In this document: positions 41,847 through 57,305 of the stretch, one piece after another
How the letters are laid out: every line of letters starts with the position of its first letter
Position numbering within the stretch: the first letter of the stretch is position 1
Source of the DNA: Piscinibacter sp. XHJ-5
GTDB lineage: Bacteria > Pseudomonadota > Gammaproteobacteria > Burkholderiales > Burkholderiaceae_C
Direction of reading: 5' to 3'
DNA length: 64,000 bases
Assembly (NCBI RefSeq): GCF_029855045.1
Contig: NZ_CP123228.1
Span: 930,001-994,000 of the forward strand
The notes under the pieces: generated by a model
Database searches by the model: none
What the model saw: the letters and a program-made list of their open reading frames with translations, nothing else
What the model was told of the DNA's origin: nothing
Position numbers and translations under genes: made by a program

Positions 41847-42419
41847 GTGGATGGGCCTATTGCGTTGGTGGGGATGCCGGGCGGTGGCAAGTCCACCGTC
41901 GGGCGGCACCTCGCGAGACGGCTGGACCTGACGTTCGCCGACGCCGACGCCATCATCGAGAAGCGGATCGGTCAATCGATCCGCAGCTATTTCGAGCGCG
42001 AGGGCGAGCAGCGCTTTCGCGACATCGAGCAGCAGGTGATCGACGAGCTGACCTCCGGCCCCCGCGGGGTGCTGGCCACCGGCGGAGGCGTGGTGCTGCG
42101 CGAAGCCAACCGGCGCTGCCTGCGTGAGCGGTGCACGGTGGTCTACCTGCACTCCACTGCGGAGGAACTCGCCCGGCGCCTGCGGCACGACACGGCGCGG
42201 CCGCTGCTGCAGGTCGCCGATCCGCTGGGCAAGCTGCGCTCGCTGCATGCCGAGCGTGATCCGCTGTACCGAAGCACGGCCCACTTCGTCGTCGAGACGG
42301 GGCGGCCTTCCGTGCCCACCCTGGTCAACATGATCCTGATGCAGCTGGAGCTGGCCGGCGTGGTCGATCCGGCGAAGGTGCCGTCCAGCGTGGGCGATCG
42401 GACGCAAGGGCGCGCTTAG
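41847..42419 (+). CDS. aroK: Shikimate kinase
   Basis: Phosphorylates shikimate at O3 in the pathway to chorismate. 190 residues, near the usual length. The P-loop GMPGGGKST is at residues 9-17, followed by the shikimate-binding FADADAIIEKRIGQSI, FRDIEQQVIDEL, GVLATGGGVVLRE and the lid segment RHDTARPLL. The GTG at 41847 gives the family N-terminus; a nearby ATG (41851) is out of frame. It is followed by aroB after nine bases, the conserved pair. Confidence 0.95.
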   Translation: MDGPIALVGMPGGGKSTVGRHLARRLDLTFADADAIIEKRIGQSIRSYFEREGEQRFRDIEQQVIDELTSGPRGVLATGGGVVLREANRRCLRERCTVVYLHSTAEELARRLRHDTARPLLQVADPLGKLRSLHAERDPLYRSTAHFVVETGRPSVPTLVNMILMQLELAGVVDPAKVPSSVGDRTQGRA

Positions 42420-42428
42420 ACTTCGCGG

Positions 42429-43526
42429 ATGACCGCAACGCCCGTTCCCGACACCGTTCGTATCGCCCTCGGCCCGCGCAGCTACGACGTGCTCATCGGG
42501 CGCGAACTGCTCGGTCGCACTGCCTCGTACAGCGAACTGCCGGCAGGCGCCGACGCCGTCATCGTCACCAACACGACGGTCGGCCCGCTATATGCCCCGG
42601 CGCTGCTGGAGGCGCTTTCGCCGCTGTACCGGCGCGTGCTTCGCGTCGATCTTCCCGACGGCGAGGAGCACAAGGACTGGCCTGCGCTCAACCGCATCTT
42701 CGACGCGCTGCTCGCTGCCGGGTGCGATCGCAAGACGGTGCTGTTCGCACTGGGCGGCGGGGTGATCGGCGACATGACGGGCTTCGCCGCGGCGTGCTAC
42801 ATGCGGGGCGTTCCGTTCGTCCAGGTGCCGACCACCCTGCTGGCGCAGGTCGATTCGTCGGTGGGAGGCAAGACGGCGATCAACCATCCGCTCGGCAAGA
42901 ACATGATCGGCGCGTTCCACCAACCCGTGCGCGTGATCGCCGATCTCGACGTGCTGGCCAGCCTGCCGCAGCGCGAGATCGCGGCCGGACTCGCCGAGAT
43001 CATCAAGTACGGCCCGATCGCCGACGCGGCCTTTCTCGATTGGCTGGATGACCATCTGTCCGGCCTGGTGGAGCGAGATGCATCCGCGATGGCGCATGCC
43101 ATCAGGCGCTCCTGCGAAATCAAGGCGCAGGTCGTCGCCGCTGACGAACGCGAATCGGGCCTGCGCGCCATCCTCAACTTCGGCCACACCTTCGGCCATG
43201 CGATCGAGGCCGGGCTCGGGTACGGCCAGTGGCTGCATGGCGAAGCGGTGGGCTGCGGCATGGTGATGGCGGCCGAGCTGTCGCGAAGGCTGGGCTTCAT
43301 CGATGGTGCGTACGCGGCTCGCCTGGGCGACATCGTCCGCCGCGCCGGATTGCCCGTGCGCGGTCCGGCGCTCGGGGCCGATCGCTACCTGGAGCTGATG
43401 CGCCTGGACAAGAAGGCCGAGGCCGGCGAGATCCGCTTCGTGGTCATCGAGGCGCCGGGACGGGCATCGGTGCGCGCGGCGTCCGACGCGCTGGTGCGCG
43501 AGGTCATCGCTGCCTGCACGGGCTGA
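42429..43526 (+). CDS. aroB: 3-dehydroquinate synthase
   Basis: NAD- and zinc- or cobalt-dependent enzyme converting DAHP to 3-dehydroquinate, the second step to chorismate. 365 residues, normal length. The NAD-binding [19 protein letters not shown] (in part) with [19 protein letters not shown], the [10 protein letters not shown] stretch, EIIKYGPI and metal-binding [13 protein letters not shown] and [11 protein letters not shown] are all present. It follows aroK closely and precedes a dGTPase by 16 bases, the arrangement common in beta- and gammaproteobacteria. Confidence 0.97.
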   Translation: MTATPVPDTVRIALGPRSYDVLIGRELLGRTASYSELPAGADAVIVTNTTVGPLYAPALLEALSPLYRRVLRVDLPDGEEHKDWPALNRIFDALLAAGCDRKTVLFALGGGVIGDMTGFAAACYMRGVPFVQVPTTLLAQVDSSVGGKTAINHPLGKNMIGAFHQPVRVIADLDVLASLPQREIAAGLAEIIKYGPIADAAFLDWLDDHLSGLVERDASAMAHAIRRSCEIKAQVVAADERESGLRAILNFGHTFGHAIEAGLGYGQWLHGEAVGCGMVMAAELSRRLGFIDGAYAARLGDIVRRAGLPVRGPALGADRYLELMRLDKKAEAGEIRFVVIEAPGRASVRAASDALVREVIAACTG

Positions 43527-43542
43527 ACCCCGGAGGGATGCG

Positions 43543-44679
43543 GTGCTGCAGCCCTACGCCAGCCATCCGGCGCACTCCCGCGGACGCCGCTACGCCGAGG
43601 AGCCGGCGCCCACCCGCGACGACTTCCAGCGCGATCGCGATCGCATCGTGCACAGCACGGCGTTCCGGCGCCTGGTCTACAAGACGCAGGTCTTTCTCAA
43701 CCACGAAGGCGACCTGTTTCGCACGCGGCTCACCCATTCGCTGGAAGTCGCGCAGCTCGCGCGCTCGATGGCCCGCTCGCTGGGTCTCAACGAAGACCTG
43801 GTCGAGGCCATCGCGCTGGCGCACGACCTGGGCCACACGCCGTTCGGCCACGCCGGCCAGGATGCGCTCGACGAATGCGCGCGCCGCGCCGACCCGGCGG
43901 GAGGCGGTTTCGAGCACAACCTCCAGAGCCTGCGCGTGGTCGACGAGCTCGAGGAGCGATATCCGAGCTTCGACGGACTGAACCTGACGTTCGAAACGCG
44001 AGAGGGCATCCTCAAGCACTGCTCGCGACGCCATGCGCTGCGCCTGAGCGCCGCCGAGCCGAACGGCGTCGCGCAGCGATTCCTCGACGGGACGCAGCCC
44101 AGCCTCGAAGCGCAGCTGTGCAACCTGGCGGACGAGCTGGCCTACAACGCCCATGACATCGACGATGGCGTGCGCTCGGGGCTGCTGACGCTGGAGCAGC
44201 TCGACGGCGTGGCGCTCTTCGCCGCGCACGCCCATGCGGCGCGGCGTGACCATCCGTCGCTCGCCGGCCGACGTCTGTTGTTCGAGTCGGTGCGTCGAAT
44301 GCTCTCGGCGCAGGTGTACGACATGATCGAGGCGACGGGCCTCGCCGTGGCCGAACACGCGCCGGGCAGTGCGGACGAGGCGCGCCGCATGCCGCCGTTG
44401 GTGAACTTCAGCGAAATGTCGCGCCGCCAGGGCGTTGATCTGAAGCGCTTCCTGCGCGACAACCTGTACCGCCATCCGCAGGTCGTCGACACGACCGAGC
44501 GCGCGAGGGTGGTCATCCGCGACTTGTTCGACGCCTACGTCGGCCGTCCGGTGGAGATGCCGCCCGCTTTCGCCGGTCAGGACGACCGTGCTCGTGCGGT
44601 GACGGACTACATCGCGGGCATGACCGACCGCTTCGCGTTGAAGGAGCATCAGCGCCTCACCGGCCGCAGCTTGTTCTGA
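43543..44679 (+). CDS. dGTPase-like HD-domain triphosphohydrolase
   Basis: A 378-residue protein of the deoxyguanosinetriphosphate triphosphohydrolase-like family, which hydrolyses dNTPs to deoxynucleoside and tripolyphosphate. HD metal ligands: His65 in RLTHSLEVAQ, and His94-Asp95 in ALAHDLGHTPFGHAG. FRRLVYKTQVFLNHEGD and FEHNLQSLRVVDELE are also family marks. It is shorter than E. coli Dgt (about 505 residues), as in most non-enteric homologues. The GTG at 43543 is preceded by CGGAGGG. It likely shares the aroKB transcript. Confidence 0.92.
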   Translation: MLQPYASHPAHSRGRRYAEEPAPTRDDFQRDRDRIVHSTAFRRLVYKTQVFLNHEGDLFRTRLTHSLEVAQLARSMARSLGLNEDLVEAIALAHDLGHTPFGHAGQDALDECARRADPAGGGFEHNLQSLRVVDELEERYPSFDGLNLTFETREGILKHCSRRHALRLSAAEPNGVAQRFLDGTQPSLEAQLCNLADELAYNAHDIDDGVRSGLLTLEQLDGVALFAAHAHAARRDHPSLAGRRLLFESVRRMLSAQVYDMIEATGLAVAEHAPGSADEARRMPPLVNFSEMSRRQGVDLKRFLRDNLYRHPQVVDTTERARVVIRDLFDAYVGRPVEMPPAFAGQDDRARAVTDYIAGMTDRFALKEHQRLTGRSLF

Positions 44680-44688
44680 GCGACTTGC

Positions 44689-45396
44689 ATGGCTCGACTT
44701 CCCCGTCTCGTGGTGGCCGGCCAGCTTCATCTGCTGGTGCAGCGCAGCCATGGCCACAGCCCCGTGTTCCGCGGCGAGAACGACTTCCAGGCCTACCGGC
44801 GCGCCCTCACCGAGCTCGCGCCGCAGCACCAGGTGGCCGTCCACGCATACGCGCTGCTGCCGACGCAGGTGTGGCTGCTCGTCACGCCGTCGACAGCGAC
44901 GGCGCTGAGCCGGTTGTGGCAGGCGCTCGGCCGGCGCTTCGGCGCCGACTACAACCGGCGCCATGGACGCTCGGGCGTGTTGTGGGAAGGACGCTTTCGA
45001 ACCACCGTGGTGGACCCCGCGGCGCATCTGCTGGACTGCTGCCGGCGGATCGAATGGGCGCCGGTTCGCGCCGGCCTGGCCGACACGCCCGCCGATTACG
45101 CCTGGTCCAGCGCGGCCCATCACATGGGGCAGCGCGTCGACCCGCTCATCACCGAGCATCCGGGCTACTGGGCGCTGGGCAACACGCCCTTCGAGCGCGA
45201 AGCCGGCTATCGTCGATTGCTCGACCAGCCGCTGCCGGCCGCGATCGAACGGCGGCTGGACGACGCCGTGATGAAGGGCTGGGCGCTGGGCGGCGAGGCG
45301 TTCGTGCGCGCACTGGGCGAGCTGACGGACCGGCGACCGGGCCCGCTGCCACGCGGGCGACCGCGTAAGGTGAGTGCGAACAAGACTGTCCCCTAA
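44689..45396 (+). CDS. RAYT-like (REP-associated tyrosine transposase family) protein without HUH histidines
   Basis: A 235-residue relative of the Y1/HUH transposases that associate with REP repeats. The scaffold is clear: MARLPRLVVAGQLHLLVQRS, VFRGENDFQAYRRALTELA, VHAYALLPTQVWLLVTP, SGVLWEGRFRTTVVD and WAPVRAGLADTPADYAWSS. The HUH motif, normally NHVHLL, is TQVWLL with Gln60 and Trp62; the RRY usually found just before GRSGxLWEGR is RRH. So the catalytic residues expected for strand cleavage appear lost. The C-terminus GRPRKVSANKTVP overlaps an inverted repeat. It lies between the dGTPase and gltB. It may be a domesticated DNA-binding protein or a decaying element whose frame remains intact. 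Confidence 0.8.
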   Translation: MARLPRLVVAGQLHLLVQRSHGHSPVFRGENDFQAYRRALTELAPQHQVAVHAYALLPTQVWLLVTPSTATALSRLWQALGRRFGADYNRRHGRSGVLWEGRFRTTVVDPAAHLLDCCRRIEWAPVRAGLADTPADYAWSSAAHHMGQRVDPLITEHPGYWALGNTPFEREAGYRRLLDQPLPAAIERRLDDAVMKGWALGGEAFVRALGELTDRRPGPLPRGRPRKVSANKTVP

Positions 45397-45437
45397 TAAT
45401 CTGTCGACGTTTCAGGCCTGCAAATATTTGGGGACAG
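45386..45437. repeat. Inverted repeat CTGTCCCC/GGGGACAG at the 3' end of the RAYT-like gene
   Basis: Two perfect 8-bp arms at 45386-45393 and 45430-45437 enclose 36 bases. The left arm contains the last codons of the RAYT-like gene and its TAA begins right after it. This resembles the REP-like ends seen next to RAYT genes. It could also fold in RNA as the end of the upstream transcript, though no U-run follows. Confidence 0.6.
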
Positions 45438-45453
45438 ACCCCGATAAAAGTGG

Positions 45454-45482
45454 TTGAGGCATTTGCTGCAACGCAGTATTCT
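45454..45482 (+). promoter_or_regulatory. Candidate gltB promoter
   Basis: TTGAGG (45454-45459) and TATTCT (45477-45482) with a 17-base spacer, 4 of 6 matches each. Transcription would begin near 45489, 26 bases before the gltB ATG, and CGGAGA provides the ribosome site. Confidence 0.5.
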
Positions 45483-45514
45483 CCGGGCCATCCCTTAGTC
45501 AGCCGGAGAACGCC

Positions 45515-50263
<4,749 letters not shown>

Positions 50264-50296
50264 GGCGCGGCGTCAGGAAACCACATCGGGAACATC

Positions 50297-51775
<1,479 letters not shown>

Positions 51776-51784
51776 TGCGTCCGG

Positions 51785-52399
51785 CTAGCGCGTAGAAGAC
51801 TCCACCGCCTCGAAATTCAGCTCGACGCGGGCCTTCGGTGCCGCGAGGTCCGGGCCGGGTGCGCTGGAGTCGAAGCGCATCTCGTCGAGGGCCAGCATTG
51901 CGGCCTCGAGCAGCGGCGGCGCCAGCTCGGGTTCGGTCCGATGGACGGCAACCGCGCGTCCGCCTTCGTCGAGCTGTGCAATGAGCAGCGCGTGACGCGG
52001 ACCATCGCCCAGCAGCGCCTCGGGCAAGCGGATCGTCACCGCGCCGCCATCGACGTAAGAAGGCGGCGGCGCGCCGACGGCTGCCGGCGCGCTCAGAGGC
52101 GGCGGAGCAGGTGGCGCGGCGTCGCGCACGGTGGCGTGGGCGGCGGTGCCCGTGCCCCTTGCTGCCGCCTGGCGCTTGTCGGTGTCGGCGGCTTCCGGCT
52201 CGAGGTCGCGCCGCGGGTCGTGCGACGACGTCGCGCGGTCGATGAGGCGCACCGTCATGCTGATCGGGCCCGCACTGGCAGGTTGCCCAGGGTGCGACTG
52301 CCATGCAGCGAGCAGGATGCCGTGCGCCAGCACGACCGACACCGCGGCGACCGTGAGTGGACGCGGCCAGCGAGGAGTCGGACGGCGTGCAAGCAGCAT
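51785..52399 (-). CDS. TonB-like C-terminal-domain protein at the end of the minor pilin operon
   Basis: A 204-residue protein with one N-terminal membrane helix (about residues 14-33, LTVAAVSVVLAHGILLAAW), a Pro/Ala-rich middle and a C-terminal domain that looks TonB-like: ALLIAQLDEGGRAVAVHRTE, then PPLLEAAMLALDEMRFDSS, matching the usual pattern of a strand, a residue pair like GRV, and an LLxAAxxAxxxxRF helix. ExbB/ExbD are not present. It lies just after pilY1 on the same strand; a GTG at 52417 overlapping the pilY1 stop (GTGA) would add six residues and couple translation. I cannot say whether it acts in pilus biogenesis or energy transduction. Confidence 0.65.
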   Translation of the reverse strand: MLLARRPTPRWPRPLTVAAVSVVLAHGILLAAWQSHPGQPASAGPISMTVRLIDRATSSHDPRRDLEPEAADTDKRQAAARGTGTAAHATVRDAAPPAPPPLSAPAAVGAPPPSYVDGGAVTIRLPEALLGDGPRHALLIAQLDEGGRAVAVHRTEPELAPPLLEAAMLALDEMRFDSSAPGPDLAAPKARVELNFEAVESSTR

Positions 52400-52413
52400 G
52401 GCGGCCGGTTGGA

Positions 52414-55400
52414 TCACTGCTCGGTGTTGAGCTCGCGCCAGGAGGTGCGGCGAGTGGAGCCGCTGGGCTTGTTGATCGGGTGATTGACCGTTTCGACCTC
52501 GCCATCGCCCCTGGACGCGTGGTCCTTGCAGACGGCATTGGGCAGGCAGCCGACGTTGCTGCTGCTCAACGTGGAGTCCACGCGCTGGCTGACGGTGTCG
52601 TTCGTCCCGGCAATGGGCGCCCCGGTCCGGTAGTCGAAGAAGTTGAAGAAGCCGTAGCCGCCGGCCGAGCAGGCGTTGGGGTCGAGCACGTTCGTCGTGA
52701 ACACCAGCGTGCCGAGCGTCAACTGCGGATCCGTGTTGGCTCGCTCGCGCGAGGCGGGAAGGTCCACGAACCAGCCGTCCTTGGTGGTGATGTCCACGGC
52801 GTTGTTGGTGCCGGTGCGCGTGATGCGGCCCGGCGTGCAGAAGGTCGATCCCGTCGGGCAGGTGGAGTCGGTCAGCGTCTGCTGGACGAAGTTGTTGGTC
52901 GTGGACCGGGGAATGCCGTAGCTGACGGTGCCCAGCCTGTCCTTGATCGCATAGATGCTCTGCTGGGTGCTGTCGGACAGGTCCGAGGTGCCCAGGTAAC
53001 GCCCGGTGCCGACGTACACCATGGCGTTGCCGTTCACCAATGCGAGCTCGGGCCGCGCCGTCACCGATTGCACGTTGCCGGCGTCGCCGCGCAGCGTGGC
53101 GAGCAGCTGCGCGTCGCGGCCGGCCGCACCGATGTCGCCGTTGATGTCGAAGCGCCAGACATTGCCGAGCAGATCGCCCGCGTACACCCGCTGCGCGGTG
53201 TTGTCGATGTCGGCGTGGTCGGCCCAGGCACGGATGTGCGCCAGGCCGCTCGGCGTGCCAGCGGACCCGTCGCCGGTGTCGATCGGCGTTCCGACCAGGG
53301 CGCCCGTGGCGGCGTCGATCACGAAGAGGTAGCCGTGGCCGTCGCCGGGCGAGACGTTGTTGTAGCCGGACGCCACGATGGCGACCCATTGGCCCGTCTT
53401 GAGCTTGGTGATCTCGGCCTTGCCGGGGGTGAGGCCCAGGTTCGTGTGCGTGAACTCCCACAGGACGGTGGGGTTGGTGGGATCGGTCACGTCGAGCGCG
53501 TAGTACGCGCGTCCGCCGAAGCCCAGGCTGCCCACGAGCACGGTGCGCCATTGACCGCCGATGAATGCATCGCTCACGACGGGCGAGCCGTCGACGAAGT
53601 ACTGGTGGCGGTTGCCATAGTCCTTGTCCGCCAGCTTGTACAGCTTGGGCAGCACCGCCTGCGGCACGTACGCCCAGCGTTCTGCGCCGGTGGTGGCATC
53701 GAACGCGTGCAGCATGCCGTCGTTGGCCGCCACGTACACCATCGCCACCCGGTTCTGGATCGCCGCCGACGCCTTGTACGTGGCATAGCCGGTGTCGGCG
53801 TAGCTGAACTTGGGCAGCTTCACGTAGACCGCTTCGGAGTTCACGATGTCGCCGAGCAGGTGCGCGCGCTGACGGTAGTACTTGCTCGGATCCGCCAACC
53901 CGCCCTCGTTGGTGCGGTCGCCGCGCAGGAAATTGACCAGCTTCTCGCCGGCGGCATCGGATTGCGCCGTCGCGGACAGGCAGGTGGTGCCGAAGGAGCA
54001 GAACTGGCTCAGCGACCCGGCGCTCGTCATGTGGGTCGTCTCGAAATACGCCTTCTCCGCCGTGGTCAGGCTGGCCCACTCGAAGGTCTTGCGGTGGGTG
54101 GACGCGTTGCTGCTGTCGTAGGTGTAGATGACACGCGACGTGTTGGCGTCGAGCTGGGACTGGGCCGACCAGTCGATCGTCGGCTCGATCGCGGCGGTCG
54201 ACAGGTTGATCTGACGCCGCTGCAACTGGCCCGTCCACTCCTGGGCCATGAAGTTGGAGCTGAAGATGAAGTTGTCGCCCGAGGAGACGTTCGGGTTGCT
54301 GGTCGTGGCCGCGGCGGCGCCGCCGCGGCGCTTGTTGATGCTGCTCAGTGCGGCCGACAGACCGCTGTACAGCGTGGCCGGGTCGGTGGCGCTGAAATAG
54401 GTGCCGTGACCGTTGACGGCGGCGTGCCAGAGGTCGTCGATCGCCGTCTGCGTGTTGTTGGCCGGCACCGGCCAGTTGCAGTCACCGCTCGATTGCCAGC
54501 TGCAGACGGCGTTGGCCGGGTCTGCCGCCAGGCCGTTCTTGACGGCGAAGTAGTCGCCGGAGCTGGCAGTGAGGTAGTCCGACTGGAACTGCATGTAGCC
54601 CGAGGCACCGAGGCCCAGCGTGAACGTGGTCATGTGCTGGTATGTGGCGACGTCGTTGGAGTCGGCCGGTACGGCATTGGCGCACACGTCGACGCCAGCG
54701 CCGAGCGCGCCGGTGCAGTTGTTCAGCGTCGCCTGGTCACGCAGGTCGGTCTTGTAGTAGTAGGCGGCCACGTCCGCCAGCGTGTTGGCGGTGGCGGTTC
54801 CGTCGAGATAGGGGCGCGCAAGGGTCGAGTCCTGATCACCGAGCTGAGTGCCGTTCAGATTGGTCGGCGTCGAGCTTTCGTTCCAGTAGCCGTCCGTCGA
54901 CAGGATGGTGAAGTTCTTCTGGCACGAGTACTGCACCGGGTCGGCCGCGGCCACGCCGTTGACCGTGGTCAGCTTGCCGGCGAACAGCTTGCCCGCGGTC
55001 GACAGCGCTGCGCGCAGCGGCGTCGTGCTGTTCGGCCGCGCGGCCTGCAGCTTGGTGAACCAGTTGACCTTCTCGGCGGCCTCGAACTTGGCGAAGTTGT
55101 GGAAGTCGGTGCCCGTGCTGTTGTTGATGCTCATGTAGGCGACCCGGAACTGGTCCGAGAGCCCCGAGAAGGCGAGGCTGGCCGACGACTTCATCATCTG
55201 CATCCGCGTGCGGTAGTACGTCCACCAGTTCGCGAAGTTGGTCATCTCCTCGTCGTAGGTGCAAGTCGTGCCCGCGCAGTCGCTGCGCGAGCCCGTCTTG
55301 GGATAGGACGTGGTGGTGGGAACGATGTCCGTGCGCACGAACGAGCCGTACCAGCCGGCCGGCACCGCCGGCTGCGCCGCAACGGCCGCGGTGTAGCCGC

Positions 55401-56655
55401 CGAAGGCCGAGGGATTGGTGGGCGTGAACGTGCAGGTCGAGGTCGCCGTGGCCGTCAGGACGACTGCATAGCCGTTGGCATTGACACCGGCCGGCGCGGT
55501 GATCGTGACGGTGCGCCCGCCGTTGGTGGCGACAGCGGTGTAGCCCGAGGCCCCGCTGACGTGGCTCGCGACCTCGCTGCCCAGGTTGTCGCGGTTGTTC
55601 ACGAGCGACGTGGCGCTGGAAAGGATGTTGGTGCCGTTGACGGTCAGGCTCTGCACGGCCACCTTGCGGCCGCTGCTGCAACCGGACACGTTCATGGTGA
55701 ACGAGGTGCTGGCCCGGACCTCGGCGGTCGCGGGTGTTCCGGCGGTTCCGGTGGTGAAGAACTTCGTCGGGAAGCGGGCGCGGCTGTACGTGGAGGTCTG
55801 CTGGGCCTGGCACGAGTTGGCCGCCGGCACGGCCGCGCGCGCATTCGCATCGGTGTCGCACCAGCGCAGCGACGCGGGAATGTTGTAGGTCGCGCTCTGC
55901 GTCGCCTGGCAGTTGCGCAAGGTGATCGAGGTGCAGTACTCGCCCGCAACGATGCTGTAGTAATGGGGTCCGAAACTGCGCGTCTGCGTCGTCGGTGCAT
56001 CCGGCGCGCCGACCGCGATGGAGCCGGTGCCGGTCGCCGTGACGTAGTGCTCGACCGTGTAGTTCTTGTTGTTGACGGTCCCCGGCAGCACGTAGTTGCC
56101 GTTGCGCAGGCAGTCGCCGTAGCTGGTGTCCGTGCACCACGCCAGGTCGTAGAAGCCGGACACCAGGTTGGTCGATGTCGTGCTCTGGATACCGTAGGCG
56201 TCGTCGCGAACCGATGTCCAGCCCGCCGTGTTGGCCGAGGTCTGGCTCGGATAGAGATCGCCGGTGCCGCCGGTGCCGTGCGAGGGCGGCAGGTACCGGA
56301 TGGCCGGGTTGTAGTAGATGCTGTTGAACGCGCTGGAGCGGTGCAGCGGCTGTCCGTACAGGTTTCCGCCCGAGGTTCTCCTGCACTGCAGGGCGAACGA
56401 GCCCGAGTTGCTGCTCGTCGCACCCGCGCTGCGGCAGTGCTGGTCCGCGGCCCAGTCGGGCATGAAGTCCGACGACATGCTGCCCGAATCGTCCAGGATG
56501 AACATCAGGTTGGACAGCACGGACGAAGGCGCCGACGTGACGAGCGGAGCGGTTGCGATGTCGGTGGTCGCCGCATGCGCCGTCACGGCGGCGGCGATGG
56601 CGCCGATCAGTGCCGCCGCGCGCCACACCTTCGGCGTGGACTGGATGGTGTTCAT
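52414..56655 (-). CDS. pilY1: PilY1-type pilus tip adhesin/assembly protein
   Basis: A 1413-residue protein of the PilC/PilY1 family, exported to the pilus tip, where it promotes pilus extension and adhesion and binds calcium. The signal peptide ends near TAHAAT. A von Willebrand A-like N-terminal region has the MIDAS-type FILDDSGSMSSD (residues 52-63), and RYLPPSHGTGG and GGYTAAVAAQPA are further recognisable parts of it. The C-terminal half is the PilY1 beta-propeller with VAMVYVAANDGMLHAFDATT (20 residues), GAERWAYVPQAVLPKL, YFVDGSPVVSDAFIGG and VYAGDLLGNVWRFDINGDIG. It lies in a minor pilin operon (pilE-fimT-V-W-X), the usual context. Confidence 0.95.
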   Translation of the reverse strand: MNTIQSTPKVWRAAALIGAIAAAVTAHAATTDIATAPLVTSAPSSVLSNLMFILDDSGSMSSDFMPDWAADQHCRSAGATSSNSGSFALQCRRTSGGNLYGQPLHRSSAFNSIYYNPAIRYLPPSHGTGGTGDLYPSQTSANTAGWTSVRDDAYGIQSTTSTNLVSGFYDLAWCTDTSYGDCLRNGNYVLPGTVNNKNYTVEHYVTATGTGSIAVGAPDAPTTQTRSFGPHYYSIVAGEYCTSITLRNCQATQSATYNIPASLRWCDTDANARAAVPAANSCQAQQTSTYSRARFPTKFFTTGTAGTPATAEVRASTSFTMNVSGCSSGRKVAVQSLTVNGTNILSSATSLVNNRDNLGSEVASHVSGASGYTAVATNGGRTVTITAPAGVNANGYAVVLTATATSTCTFTPTNPSAFGGYTAAVAAQPAVPAGWYGSFVRTDIVPTTTSYPKTGSRSDCAGTTCTYDEEMTNFANWWTYYRTRMQMMKSSASLAFSGLSDQFRVAYMSINNSTGTDFHNFAKFEAAEKVNWFTKLQAARPNSTTPLRAALSTAGKLFAGKLTTVNGVAAADPVQYSCQKNFTILSTDGYWNESSTPTNLNGTQLGDQDSTLARPYLDGTATANTLADVAAYYYKTDLRDQATLNNCTGALGAGVDVCANAVPADSNDVATYQHMTTFTLGLGASGYMQFQSDYLTASSGDYFAVKNGLAADPANAVCSWQSSGDCNWPVPANNTQTAIDDLWHAAVNGHGTYFSATDPATLYSGLSAALSSINKRRGGAAAATTSNPNVSSGDNFIFSSNFMAQEWTGQLQRRQINLSTAAIEPTIDWSAQSQLDANTSRVIYTYDSSNASTHRKTFEWASLTTAEKAYFETTHMTSAGSLSQFCSFGTTCLSATAQSDAAGEKLVNFLRGDRTNEGGLADPSKYYRQRAHLLGDIVNSEAVYVKLPKFSYADTGYATYKASAAIQNRVAMVYVAANDGMLHAFDATTGAERWAYVPQAVLPKLYKLADKDYGNRHQYFVDGSPVVSDAFIGGQWRTVLVGSLGFGGRAYYALDVTDPTNPTVLWEFTHTNLGLTPGKAEITKLKTGQWVAIVASGYNNVSPGDGHGYLFVIDAATGALVGTPIDTGDGSAGTPSGLAHIRAWADHADIDNTAQRVYAGDLLGNVWRFDINGDIGAAGRDAQLLATLRGDAGNVQSVTARPELALVNGNAMVYVGTGRYLGTSDLSDSTQQSIYAIKDRLGTVSYGIPRSTTNNFVQQTLTDSTCPTGSTFCTPGRITRTGTNNAVDITTKDGWFVDLPASRERANTDPQLTLGTLVFTTNVLDPNACSAGGYGFFNFFDYRTGAPIAGTNDTVSQRVDSTLSSSNVGCLPNAVCKDHASRGDGEVETVNHPINKPSGSTRRTSWRELNTEQ

Positions 56656-56702
56656 GGCAACCTCTTCCTCTCTGCGATCTGCTTATGGGGTGCGAGCCGC
56701 GC

Positions 56703-57305
56703 TCACATGGCGACGATGACCTGCACGATGCTCGATGTGTTGCGCGGCCCGACCACGCGCGCGGTGATGCGGTAGTACTGCTGGTTGGGCAGCTTGACGG
56801 GAACGGTTCCCGTGCCCATGCCGCCGCCTTCTTCGCCCACCACGCGCGGTGCGACGGAGCAGCCGATGCCGCTGTTGGGGTCGCCCACCGCGTTGCACAT
56901 CCGGTGGATGACGTAGGACACCGTGTTGCCCGATGCATCGGCTGCCAGCGTGTTGACGCGGCCAGTCGCGACCAGGGTGTCCTTCCAGAAGGTTTCCCAC
57001 GACACGCCGGCGGCCGGATCCTGGCGCGCGGCGAAATAGCCGACGGGCGCGCCGCTGGCCGTGGTGGTGTACAGGGTGCCGCCGGTGTTGTTCGCTTCGA
57101 GCCAGGCGATTGCGGTCTCGACGCCGACGTCGGCCGCCTGCGTCGCCGCCTGCTGGAACGCCAGGTTGCCGGCCACGCGGTTTCCGGTGGTCACCGAGCG
57201 CATCAGCGCGATGCCCGCCAGCGTCATGGCCACCAGGACGATCAGCGACACGATCAGAACGACGCCTCGCTGCCGGGCGGCGGGCCGGTGGTCGATGCTC
57301 AGCAT
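56703..57305 (-). CDS. pilX: Type IV pilus minor pilin PilX
   Basis: A 200-residue minor pilin. The leader MLSIDHRPAARQRG is followed by the hydrophobic VVLIVSLIVLVAMTLAGIAL, with no Glu5, as is usual for PilX (compare GspK). The QAATQAADVGVETAIAWLE segment and the DPAAGVSWETFWKDT region belong to the globular domain, and a C-terminal QQYYRITARVVGPRNTSSI with conserved Cys residues follows. ATG 57305 overlaps the pilW stop by seven bases. A longer frame to 57521 runs inside pilW and is rejected. PilX, PilV and PilW form the tip complex with PilY1. Confidence 0.9.
   Translation of the reverse strand: MLSIDHRPAARQRGVVLIVSLIVLVAMTLAGIALMRSVTTGNRVAGNLAFQQAATQAADVGVETAIAWLEANNTGGTLYTTTASGAPVGYFAARQDPAAGVSWETFWKDTLVATGRVNTLAADASGNTVSYVIHRMCNAVGDPNSGIGCSVAPRVVGEEGGGMGTGTVPVKLPNQQYYRITARVVGPRNTSSIVQVIVAM

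Noticed and set aside
52357..56775. A 1472-codon open frame on the plus strand opposite pilY1
   Set aside because: Low-complexity Val/Arg/Gly-rich product, no ribosome site or motifs, fully antisense to pilY1.
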